8,762 bases of DNA, from NCBI GenBank assembly GCA_046295655.1, contig JBKBMT010000093.1, positions 1-8,762 on the forward strand, written 5' to 3'. A model generated the notes under the pieces. The model made no database searches. It saw nothing but the letters and a program-made list of their open reading frames with translations, and was not told the DNA's origin. Every line of letters starts with the position of its first letter. Position 1 is the first letter of the stretch. Origin of the DNA: JBKBMT01 sp046295655. Lineage in GTDB: Bacteria > Pseudomonadota > Alphaproteobacteria > Rhodobacterales > Rhodobacteraceae. Of this stretch, positions 1-6,335 are shown piece by piece. The position numbers and the translations under genes were made by a program.

Positions 1-1204
1 AGCGCGAGGCATTGGTCCGCAACCGCCCGATCAGCGAAATCATCTGCGCCGTGCCCTGCGCCTGACCGGTGCCCGCGGCGATGACAAGGCTTTGCTGAAG
101 GTCGGACAGGCTGGTCAGCAACTCGTCGATGGGGCGCTGGCCGGGGGTGCCCTCGATCAGGCGGTGGAAATCCCCGAACTGGGCCTCGATATCCTCGCCG
201 GGGATGACAGGGCCGCGCCCGCTGCCGCCCGCGGTTCCGGCGCGGCGCTGCGACTTGCCGGCTTCCAGCGCGATTTCCAGACCGATCCGCTGCAACCCGC
301 TGGTGCGGCGCAGCATGGTTGCCGTCGCCTCGGCCTCGGCCCGCGCCAGCGCCACGGAATCCGAGCCGGGGAAGGACGCGCCGCCCGCCGCTGCCGGGGT
401 CGCGGCATCGGTCCGCGTCTCCGCCGCGGCTGCCGTGGCCGCCGCGACCGCGGCCGCGATCCGCGCCGCAGCGGCTTCTTCCGCGGCCCGCGCCTCCTCG
501 GCCGCCTTCGCGGCCTCGGCGGCTTCGAGTTCGGTGATATAGGCGAGGCTGTCCAGAAATGTCTGCGGCACCGGCCGGATATGCGCCGCCACCGGGGCCT
601 CGAGCCGCTCCAGTTCCTCGTCGCCCAGAAGGTGCCGGACCGAATCGTGGGCGATGCCCTTGTGGCAGTCGATGCAGGTCTGGCCGGTCTGCATCGCGGT
701 CAGGTGCTGCTGGCGCGCGCGGGGCTTCTGGAACTGCGGCGCCATGCTGTCCAGCGTGTGGCAGTTGCGGCATTCGCGCGAGTCGGTCGCCTTCATCGAC
801 TTCCACACGTTCTGCGCCATCCGCAGCCGGTTCGCCTCGAACTTCTCGCGGGTGTTGATCGTGCCCAGAACCTTGTGCAGCAGCTCGTTCGAGGCCTGCA
901 CCTTGCGGACCATCTTGTGCACCCAGGGATCGGGCACGTGACAGTCCGAACAGCTGGCCGATACGCCGGTGCGGTTCTTGTAGTGGATCGTGTGGCGGTA
1001 TTCCTCGTAGACGTTGTCGCGCATCTCGTGGCACGAGATGCAGAAGGGCATCGTATTGGTGGCCTCGACCACGGTGTTGAACCCGCCCCAGAAGATGATC
1101 CCGGCGGCAAAGGCTGCGGCAGCCCCCACGATCGGGACGCCGAAATAGACACGCCGGCGCCAGATGCGGCCGGGCCGTTTGCTGTCGTCGCTGTCGTCGG
1201 TCAT
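1..1204 (-). CDS. nirT: NapC/NirT-family membrane-anchored tetraheme cytochrome c with long C-terminal extension (3' end cut by window)
   Basis: Quinol-oxidising periplasmic cytochrome of the NapC/NirT family; members pass electrons from the quinol pool to periplasmic reductases. The 401 codons visible start at ATG 1204-1202, with GGAG (1218-1215) ten bases upstream. Residues 1-18 are charged and cytoplasmic, and about 19-42 form a single membrane anchor. Four haem c motifs follow: CISCH (55-59), CSDCH (85-89), CRNCH (145-149) and CIDCH (177-181). This is the full tetraheme set, and family members normally end near residue 200. Here the frame stays open for 200 more residues: an Ala/Glu-rich, probably helical or coiled-coil stretch (about 221-262), a Pro/Gly/Ala linker, then a segment (about 280-401) I cannot assign. 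No fifth CXXCH appears before the window edge, so a TorC/DorC-type pentaheme arrangement is not shown. It lies 118 bases downstream of nirS on the same strand, so NirS is the likely partner. The symbol rests on family and context; a NapC-like name is also possible. Confidence 0.87.
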   Translation of the reverse strand, partial: MTDDSDDSKRPGRIWRRRVYFGVPIVGAAAAFAAGIIFWGGFNTVVEATNTMPFCISCHEMRDNVYEEYRHTIHYKNRTGVSASCSDCHVPDPWVHKMVRKVQASNELLHKVLGTINTREKFEANRLRMAQNVWKSMKATDSRECRNCHTLDSMAPQFQKPRARQQHLTAMQTGQTCIDCHKGIAHDSVRHLLGDEELERLEAPVAAHIRPVPQTFLDSLAYITELEAAEAAKAAEEARAAEEAAAARIAAAVAAATAAAAETRTDAATPAAAGGASFPGSDSVALARAEAEATATMLRRTSGLQRIGLEIALEAGKSQRRAGTAGGSGRGPVIPGEDIEAQFGDFHRLIEGTPGQRPIDELLTSLSDLQQSLVIAAGTGQAQGTAQMISLIGRLRTNASR

Positions 1205-1282
1205 CCGACCCGCGCTCCGTCCTGTGTTTGGCTGGGCCGCGCCGGCCTGCGGACTCCGCACCCCGGCGCGCTGCGATCGAAA

Positions 1283-1306
1283 GGGGCGGGCGGTGCCGCC
1301 CGCCCC
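1283..1306 (-). terminator. GC-rich hairpin between nirS and nirT; partial terminator or mRNA-stabilising stem
   Basis: GGGGCGGGCGG (1283-1293) and CCGCCCGCCCC (1296-1306) are perfect inverse complements. They can form a 10-bp, almost pure G-C stem with a 4-base loop. In the nirS transcript the stem begins 16 bases after the stop codon and is followed by only three U residues (1282-1280). It therefore looks like a weak or leaky intrinsic terminator, or a 3' stabilising structure that keeps nirS mRNA above that of nirT. No other promoter-like or regulator-binding site was recognised in the 118-base gap, so nirT probably depends on read-through. The inverted repeat is seen directly; its role is inferred. 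Confidence 0.5.
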
Positions 1307-1322
1307 GGATGGCCGCCGGCCG

Positions 1323-3008
1323 TCAGGTCACGTGGTTCGACCGGTTGAAGACGTTGAACTTGCCGGTCGGGGCGAACAGGCCCTTGATCCTGTACTTCTC
1401 TTCCAGCGTCTTGGCGTCGTAGACCACGATCTCACCGTTGTCGGTCTTGGAATCGGTCCGGTTCCAGACCGAGACCCAGACCTCGCTGCCGTCCTGGTTG
1501 AACTCGAAATGGACGGCGACGTAGCCTTCGACGTCGGTCACCTGGATCGTCTTGACGACCTCGCCGGTGCCCTTCTTGAACACCTTGACCGACTGCTGCA
1601 CCTCCGGCTCGGGATGGATCGTCTGGTCGGCCCAGACGTAATCCGAATTCGGATGGGTGCGGATGAACAGGCCCGGTCCGTCGGTCTCGACCTCGTAGCA
1701 GATCTTCCAGGCATCGTCGGGCCGGTTCTGCGGGTCGTTGCCCCAGACCGTCACCACGCCGGTGCCCAGATGGGTCGTTCCGCCCACCGGGCCGCAGTTC
1801 GGATCGTCCCAGTTGGCGCCCGGGCCCGGATGCGGCAGCGGCTTGGTGTCGATCATCGCCTCGAGCTTGCGGGTCTCGGTGTCGATCACCACCATCTTGT
1901 TCGAGGCATTGGCCGCGATCTGGAAATACCGGCCCGTCGGATCGAAGAACCCGTCGTGAAGGTATTTGGCGTTGTCGATCTTGTCGATCCGCAGGTTGTC
2001 GAGATCGGTGTAATCGACCTGCCAGACCTGACCGAGCTCCTTCACCGAAACAAGCCAGGTGGGCTGGTTCGGCGTGGTGTAGATCGCCGCGACGCGGCTT
2101 TCCTCGACATAGTCGCCGTCCACGTTCACGCCGCGGGTCGAGACGACCTTCAAGGGCTCCATCGTCACCGCATCGACGATGACGAAGTGCGGCGGCCAGT
2201 AGCCCCCGCCGATGACGTATTTCCCGTCACCCGACACCGCCACGTCGCGGGCGTCATAGGCGATCTTGACCTCGGCCACGAGCATGTTCTCGGGATTCTG
2301 CCAGAGGTCGATCTTGGTCATCTTGCCGTCGCGACCCATGGTGTACCAGAACCGACCCGGCGCCTCGGGCTCGTTGATCTTGTGATGCTCCGAGGCCTTC
2401 AGCACATGGACCGCATAGCCGGTCGGGATATGGGCCAGCACCTCCTTGGTGTCGCCGTCGATCACCGCGACCTTGCCGACGTCGCGCTCGATCACGACAA
2501 AGAAGTTCTCCCAGTTCCGCCCGTGCAGCGGCGCGGTGGGATAGTCCTTCTCCTCGACGTAGATCTTGCGCGTCTCGCGCATCTGGGTCAGCGACATCTC
2601 CGGCGGCTTCGGCGGATCGATCTGGATGTAGGTGGCCAGATCGCGGATCTCGTCGGGCATCAGGATGCCGTCGAAATTGTTCATCCCGCCTTCGGTTCCG
2701 TAGGCGATGATCCGCTCCAGCCGCTCCTGGCCCAGCCGCAGGGTGCCGGTCACCGTCTCGGTGCCGTCGGCGTTCCTGACCTTCCGTTCGGGAAGCAGAT
2801 GCTTGCCGGTGGCGCCCTTGCGCAGCACGCCGTGACAACCCGCGCACTGTTCGAAATAGACCTGCTTCGAGGCTTCGAATGCCTCGGGGCTCATCGTCGG
2901 CTGCTCCTGCGCGAGGGCGGGCAGCGCGACCGACGAGAGAAACAGCGTCAGACCGGCGCCGAGGGCAAGCCCTGGCGATCCCGGTTTCCTCGCACCTGGG
3001 GTCTGCAT
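1323..3008 (-). CDS. nirS: Cytochrome cd1 nitrite reductase (NO-forming)
   Basis: Periplasmic homodimeric enzyme reducing nitrite to nitric oxide, the defining step of denitrification. The 561-residue product starts at ATG 3008-3006, with GGAG (3019-3016) seven bases upstream. The same frame stays open to 3191, but only this start puts a classical signal peptide at the N-terminus: basic start, hydrophobic core about 13-29, and ALA at 31-33 as the cleavage site. The c-type domain has CAGCH at 55-59 and a probable axial Met at 117. The eight-bladed d1 propeller fills about 150-561. Its landmarks match known NirS: His201 in GYAVH (proximal d1-haem ligand), RDVAV, GGGYWPPHF (268-275), STRG (290-293), and the catalytic pair His351 (LHDG) and His393 (PHPG). 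The protein ends with the family TGKFNV signature (548-553). Length and residues indicate a complete, active enzyme. It diverges from nnrS and is followed by nirT. The d1-haem biosynthesis genes (nirE, C, F, D/L/G/H, J, N) are not in this window. Confidence 0.98.
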   Translation of the reverse strand: MQTPGARKPGSPGLALGAGLTLFLSSVALPALAQEQPTMSPEAFEASKQVYFEQCAGCHGVLRKGATGKHLLPERKVRNADGTETVTGTLRLGQERLERIIAYGTEGGMNNFDGILMPDEIRDLATYIQIDPPKPPEMSLTQMRETRKIYVEEKDYPTAPLHGRNWENFFVVIERDVGKVAVIDGDTKEVLAHIPTGYAVHVLKASEHHKINEPEAPGRFWYTMGRDGKMTKIDLWQNPENMLVAEVKIAYDARDVAVSGDGKYVIGGGYWPPHFVIVDAVTMEPLKVVSTRGVNVDGDYVEESRVAAIYTTPNQPTWLVSVKELGQVWQVDYTDLDNLRIDKIDNAKYLHDGFFDPTGRYFQIAANASNKMVVIDTETRKLEAMIDTKPLPHPGPGANWDDPNCGPVGGTTHLGTGVVTVWGNDPQNRPDDAWKICYEVETDGPGLFIRTHPNSDYVWADQTIHPEPEVQQSVKVFKKGTGEVVKTIQVTDVEGYVAVHFEFNQDGSEVWVSVWNRTDSKTDNGEIVVYDAKTLEEKYRIKGLFAPTGKFNVFNRSNHVT

Positions 3009-3069
3009 GAGAGTTCTCCGTTGCGCTGGTGAGGCAGGGCGACCCTGCAGCGTCACGCGGACGTGATCC

Positions 3070-3083
3070 TTGACTTTCGTTAA
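3070..3083. promoter_or_regulatory. NnrR/NNR (CRP-FNR family) binding site in the nirS-nnrS divergent promoter region
   Basis: TTGACTTTCGTTAA is a near-palindrome, TTGAC-N4-GTTAA (TTAAC-N4-GTCAA read the other way). This is the form expected for NO-responsive NnrR/NNR/DNR regulators, as opposed to the anaerobic FNR TTGAT-N4-ATCAA. The same bases recur upstream of norC. The centre (3076.5) lies about 68 bases from the nirS start and 65 from the nnrS start. Placing it at -41.5, the usual class II activator position, puts the -10 hexamers at 3106-3111 (CAGCAT, for nnrS) and 3047-3042 (CAGGGT, for nirS). Both keep the key A and final T but are otherwise poor matches, as expected for activator-dependent promoters. 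The rest of the 133-base gap (3009-3141) holds only the two ribosome sites and a small hairpin. Regulator identity is inferred from the motif. Confidence 0.8.
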
Positions 3084-3141
3084 GGCTGGACCGGTTTCTT
3101 CGCCGCAGCATCGGCCCGGACCGAAAGCAGGGGATGCGGTC

Positions 3142-4371
3142 ATGGCCGAAGCCGAAAGCCACGGGCCGGCGCGCCACCGGAACTGGCGCATGCTGTTCTC
3201 TGCCGGGCATCGCGTGTTCTTCCTGTCCGCGGGCCTTTACGCGATCTTCGCCATGCTGGTCTGGATGGTCTGGCTCGGGGTCCATGCCGCCGGCGGCATG
3301 GTCAGCGCGATGCCCTTCGCCCCGCCGCCACATCTGTGGCACGCGCACGAGATGGTCTTCGGCTATCCGGCGGCGGCGATCGGCGGCTTCTTCCTGACCG
3401 CGGTGCCGAACTGGACCGGCGCGAGGGCGGCGCGGCATGTCTTCATCGCGACGGCGGCCGGGCTTTGGCTGGCCGGACGGGTCGCGGTCTGGTTCTCGGG
3501 GGACCTGCCCGCGCCCCTGGTCGCCGCCGTCGATCTGGCGTTCCTGCCGCTTCTGGCCGCGAAGATCGTGACCCAGCTGATGCGCCGGCCCAAGCCGCAG
3601 AACCTGATGTTCCTCGGCGTGCTGGCGCTGATCTGGGCGGGCAACCTTCTGGTGCATCTCGACTGGATGGGCCTTGCCGGGACCGGAGACACAGGGCTGC
3701 GGGCCGGGTTGTTCGCCACCTGTGCACTGATCGCCGTTCTGGGCGGCCGGGTCGCACCGGCCTTCACCCGCAACGCCATGCTGCGGGCCGGGCGCGAAAC
3801 CCGCCTGCCCACCGGGCATGCCGCGCTCGATGCGGCGGGCATCGCGCTCGCCCTCGCGCTTCCCGCGATGGTTCTGGCCGGGCTCGGCCCGCAGGTCACG
3901 GGCGCGGTGGCGATCGGCGCCGGGGCGGCGGCGCTGGCACGGCTTGTGCTCTGGCGTCCCGGCTGGACGCTGCGCCAGCCGATCCTGTGGGCACTGCATC
4001 TGGCCTATCTGGCGCTCGGCCTCGGGCTGATCCTGACCGGGCTGGCGGGCCTTGGAATCGGCAGCGAAGTGGCCGGCCTGCATGTGCTGGGGATCGGGGC
4101 GATCGGCGGCATGACGCTCGCGGTGATGAGCCGCGCCGCCCTCGGGCATGGCGGCTGGCCGCTGGTCGCGCCGGGGCCGGTCGCGGCGGCCTACGGCCTT
4201 GTCGCCCTCGCCGCACTCGCCCGCTGGGCGGGGTCGTCTCTGGGGCTGGGAAACTACTTCGCCGGCGTCCTGGTCGCCGGCGGGCTGTGGATCCTCGCCT
4301 TCACGCTCTACACGGCGACGCTCTGGCCGGTGTTCTGGGGCGCGCGCCCCGAAGCCGGGGACGATGCCTGA
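3142..4371 (+). CDS. nnrS: NnrS family haem/copper membrane protein, NO stress tolerance
   Basis: Polytopic inner-membrane protein of the NnrS family. Characterised members bind haem and copper, are controlled by NO-responsive regulators and help cells withstand nitrosative stress; the chemical activity is unsettled. The 409-residue product starts at ATG 3142, eight bases after GGGG (3130-3133). The frame is open from a TTG at 3070, but that codon lies inside the regulator site and upstream of the predicted transcript start, so it is rejected. About twelve hydrophobic segments span the chain, beginning near 25-48. Family features are the His-rich HLWHAHE (64-70: His64, His67, His69) leading into MVFGY, then GFFLTAVPNWTG (82-93), GGRVAPAFTRN (201-211), His286, and HVLGIGAIGG (314-323) with SRAALGH (330-336). 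Length is typical and no membrane segment seems missing. It sits between nirS and norCBQD behind its own control site, which fits co-induction with the NO-making and NO-consuming enzymes. Confidence 0.95.
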   Translation: MAEAESHGPARHRNWRMLFSAGHRVFFLSAGLYAIFAMLVWMVWLGVHAAGGMVSAMPFAPPPHLWHAHEMVFGYPAAAIGGFFLTAVPNWTGARAARHVFIATAAGLWLAGRVAVWFSGDLPAPLVAAVDLAFLPLLAAKIVTQLMRRPKPQNLMFLGVLALIWAGNLLVHLDWMGLAGTGDTGLRAGLFATCALIAVLGGRVAPAFTRNAMLRAGRETRLPTGHAALDAAGIALALALPAMVLAGLGPQVTGAVAIGAGAAALARLVLWRPGWTLRQPILWALHLAYLALGLGLILTGLAGLGIGSEVAGLHVLGIGAIGGMTLAVMSRAALGHGGWPLVAPGPVAAAYGLVALAALARWAGSSLGLGNYFAGVLVAGGLWILAFTLYTATLWPVFWGARPEAGDDA

Positions 4372-4399
4372 CCGCGCCGGTCGGAAAATCCCCGGGCGA

Positions 4400-4413
4400 T
4401 TGACTTTCGTTAA
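4400..4413 (+). promoter_or_regulatory. NnrR/NNR (CRP-FNR family) binding site upstream of norC
   Basis: This is a second exact copy of TTGACTTTCGTTAA. Identity to the nirS-nnrS site continues for two further bases (GG), giving 16 matching bases, while the outer flanks differ. Its centre (4406.5) lies about 72 bases before the norC start. A class II arrangement would place transcription start near 4448, 31 bases before the norC ATG, with a weak -10 around CACAAC (4436-4441). The site probably drives the whole norCBQD operon in response to NO. The 107-base gap between nnrS and norC contains no convincing terminator for nnrS, so read-through from nnrS into norC is possible. Confidence 0.8.
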
Positions 4414-4478
4414 GGATCGGCCCGCCGGCGCGGCTCACAACGATGGCACGATCAACCGCTCCGGAAAGGAGAAGCGCA

Positions 4479-4931
4479 ATGCGCGAAGTCATGACCAAGA
4501 GCATGGCCCGCAACATCTTCTACGGCGGATCCCTGTTCTTCATCGTCATCTTCATCGGGCTGACTGCCCACAGCCATCTCTACATCCTGAACACATCGAC
4601 CGACCGCGCTGGCCTGACCGAGAGCGTCGCCAAGGGCAAGCACCTGTGGGAGATGCATGCCTGCGTCAACTGCCACTCGATCCTGGGCGAAGGCGCCTAT
4701 TTCGCGCCCGAGGTCGGCAATGTGATGACCCGCTGGGGCGTCCAGGACGACCCCGAGGCCGCCTTCGAGATCCTGAAGGGCTGGATGGAGGCGATGCCCA
4801 CGGGAATCCCGGGCCGCCGGCAGATGCCCTACTTCGCCCTGTCGGACGAAGAATACCGCAACCTGGCCGATTTCCTGCTGTGGACCAACCGGATCCGCAC
4901 CCAGGGTTGGCCCCCGAATGACGCGGGCTGA
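4479..4931 (+). CDS. norC: Nitric oxide reductase subunit C (membrane-anchored monohaem cytochrome c)
   Basis: Small subunit of cytochrome c-dependent NO reductase. It accepts electrons from periplasmic cytochromes or cupredoxins and passes them to NorB. The product has 150 residues, normal for NorC. ATG 4479 is chosen because AGGAG (4467-4471) precedes it by seven bases; an in-frame ATG at 4443 would add 12 residues, lacks a comparable site and lies about at the predicted transcript start. One uncleaved N-terminal membrane anchor spans about residues 12-30, followed by a periplasmic cytochrome domain. Haem c binds at CVNCH (62-66), with Met116 in RQMPYF as the likely sixth ligand. The GEGAYFAPE stretch (70-78) and the QGWPPN tail (142-147) are characteristic of the family. 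It is the first gene of the operon, 12 bases ahead of norB and downstream of its own NnrR-type site. Confidence 0.97.
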   Translation: MREVMTKSMARNIFYGGSLFFIVIFIGLTAHSHLYILNTSTDRAGLTESVAKGKHLWEMHACVNCHSILGEGAYFAPEVGNVMTRWGVQDDPEAAFEILKGWMEAMPTGIPGRRQMPYFALSDEEYRNLADFLLWTNRIRTQGWPPNDAG

Positions 4932-4943
4932 GGAGAAGGTCCG

Positions 4944-6335
4944 ATGAAATACCAGACACAGAAGATCGCCCTCGCCTACTTTGCGGTGGCCATGGCGCTG
5001 TTCGCCGTTCAGGTCACGATCGGCCTGATCATGGGCTTCGTCTATGTGGTGCCGGAATTCCTGTCCGAGACGGTGCCCTTCAACATCCTGCGGATGCTGC
5101 ATTCCAACAGCCTGATCGTGTGGCTGCTGCTCGGCTTCTTCGGCGCCGCCTACTACCTGCTGCCCGAGGAGTCGGAGCGCGAGATCCATTCCGAGAAACT
5201 CGCCTGGGTCCAGCTCGGCATCCTCGTCCTCGGCACCGCGGGCGTGGTCGTGACCTATCTGTTCAACATCTTCGAGGGCAACTGGCTGCTCGGAAAGGAG
5301 GGGCGCGAGTTCCTCGAACAGCCGAAATGGGTCAAGGCGGGCATCGTCGTTGCGGCACTCATCTTCCTCTACAACGTCACGATGACCGTGCTGGCCGGGC
5401 GCAAGACCGCGATCACCAACATCCTGCTGCTCGGCCTCTGGGGTCTGGCGCTGCTGTTCCTGTTCGCCTTCTACAACCCGTCGAACCTCGCGCTCGACAA
5501 GATGTACTGGTGGTATGTCGTCCACCTGTGGGTCGAGGGCACCTGGGAACTGGTGATGGCCTCGATCCTGGCCTTCCTGATGCTCAAGCTCACCGGCGTG
5601 GACCGCGAGGTGGTGGAGAAGTGGCTTTACGTCATTGTCGCCGCGGCGCTGTTCTCGGGCATCCTCGGCACCGGCCACCACTATTACTGGATCGGCACGC
5701 CGGCCTACTGGCAGTGGATCGGCTCGATCTTCTCCAGCCTCGAGGTGATCCCGTTCTTCGCCATGATGGCCTTCGCCTTCGTCATGGTCTGGAAGGGGCG
5801 CCGCGACCACCCGAACAAGGCGGCGCTGCTGTGGGCGCTCGGCTGCGCGACGCTGGCCTTCTTCGGCGCCGGGGTGTGGGGCTTCCTGCACACGCTGCAC
5901 GGGGTGAACTACTACACCCACGGCACGCAGATCACCGCCGCGCACGGCCACCTCGCCTTCTACGGGGCCTATGTGGCGCTGAACCTCGCGATCATCACCT
6001 ATGCGATGCCGCATCTGCTGGGCCGCGAACCCTACAACCAGGTGCTCAACATGGCCTCGTTCTGGCTGATGTCCTCGGGCGTGGTCTTCATGACCTTCGT
6101 GCTGACCTTCGCCGGCACGGTGCAGACGCATCTGCAGCGGGTGATGGGCGAACATTACATGCCGGTCCAGGACCAGCTCGCGCTGTTCTACTGGATGCGC
6201 TTCGGCGCCGGTATCGCGGTGGTGCTGGGGGCGCTGCTGTTCATCTACGCGGTGTTTGCGCCCCGGCGCGAGGTGATCGAGCCCGGCCCGGTCGAACAGG
6301 CCCGGCTGGACGCCGAGAAGATCCCGGCGGAGTGA
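4944..6335 (+). CDS. norB: Nitric oxide reductase subunit B (catalytic haem b/b3-FeB subunit)
   Basis: Catalytic membrane subunit of cNor, a member of the haem-copper oxidase superfamily; it couples two NO into N2O at a haem b3/non-haem FeB centre. The 463-residue product starts at ATG 4944, eight bases after AGGAG (4931-4935), which overlaps the norC stop. About twelve membrane helices are present. Expected ligands are all in place: His53 (MLHSN) and His336 for haem b, His334 of the HGH pair for haem b3, and His194 (HLWVEGTWE), His245 and His246 (GTGHHYYW) for FeB. Glu198 and Glu267 (SLEVIPFF) match the two conserved acidic residues near the active site. With NorC present it is the short cytochrome-dependent type, not the fused quinol-oxidising qNor, and the N-terminus lacks the qNor extension. 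It ends in TGATG, overlapping the norQ start by one base. Confidence 0.98.
   Translation: MKYQTQKIALAYFAVAMALFAVQVTIGLIMGFVYVVPEFLSETVPFNILRMLHSNSLIVWLLLGFFGAAYYLLPEESEREIHSEKLAWVQLGILVLGTAGVVVTYLFNIFEGNWLLGKEGREFLEQPKWVKAGIVVAALIFLYNVTMTVLAGRKTAITNILLLGLWGLALLFLFAFYNPSNLALDKMYWWYVVHLWVEGTWELVMASILAFLMLKLTGVDREVVEKWLYVIVAAALFSGILGTGHHYYWIGTPAYWQWIGSIFSSLEVIPFFAMMAFAFVMVWKGRRDHPNKAALLWALGCATLAFFGAGVWGFLHTLHGVNYYTHGTQITAAHGHLAFYGAYVALNLAIITYAMPHLLGREPYNQVLNMASFWLMSSGVVFMTFVLTFAGTVQTHLQRVMGEHYMPVQDQLALFYWMRFGAGIAVVLGALLFIYAVFAPRREVIEPGPVEQARLDAEKIPAE

Noticed and set aside
1..1204. TorC/DorC-type pentaheme cytochrome
   Set aside because: Only four CXXCH motifs are visible and the extension shows none before the window edge. 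A fifth haem beyond the edge cannot be ruled out.
92..1348. Plus-strand open frame of 418 codons opposite nirT
   Set aside because: The minus-strand frame has four CXXCH motifs and a membrane anchor, whereas this one has no recognisable domain and lacks a convincing ribosome site.
1164..3032. Plus-strand open frame of 622 codons opposite nirS
   Set aside because: It mirrors nirS, whose signal peptide, haem motif and d1 residues are unmistakable. Long antisense frames are common in GC-rich coding DNA, and its product resembles no known family.
2254..4149. Minus-strand open frame of 631 codons spanning the nirS 5' part, the promoter gap and nnrS
   Set aside because: It crosses a clear divergent promoter region and two well-supported genes in another frame or strand, and its composition is Arg/Gly/Pro-rich shadow sequence.
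4370..4382. Short hairpin GACCG-CGC-CGGTC at the nnrS stop as a terminator
   Set aside because: It has only a five-base stem and no following T run on the plus strand, so it is too weak to call.
5120..6334. Possible N-terminal extension of norQ through norB, forming a 675-codon frame
   Set aside because: The upstream part is a frame-shifted reading of norB. NorQ family length and the TGATG junction place the real start at 6335 or 6341.
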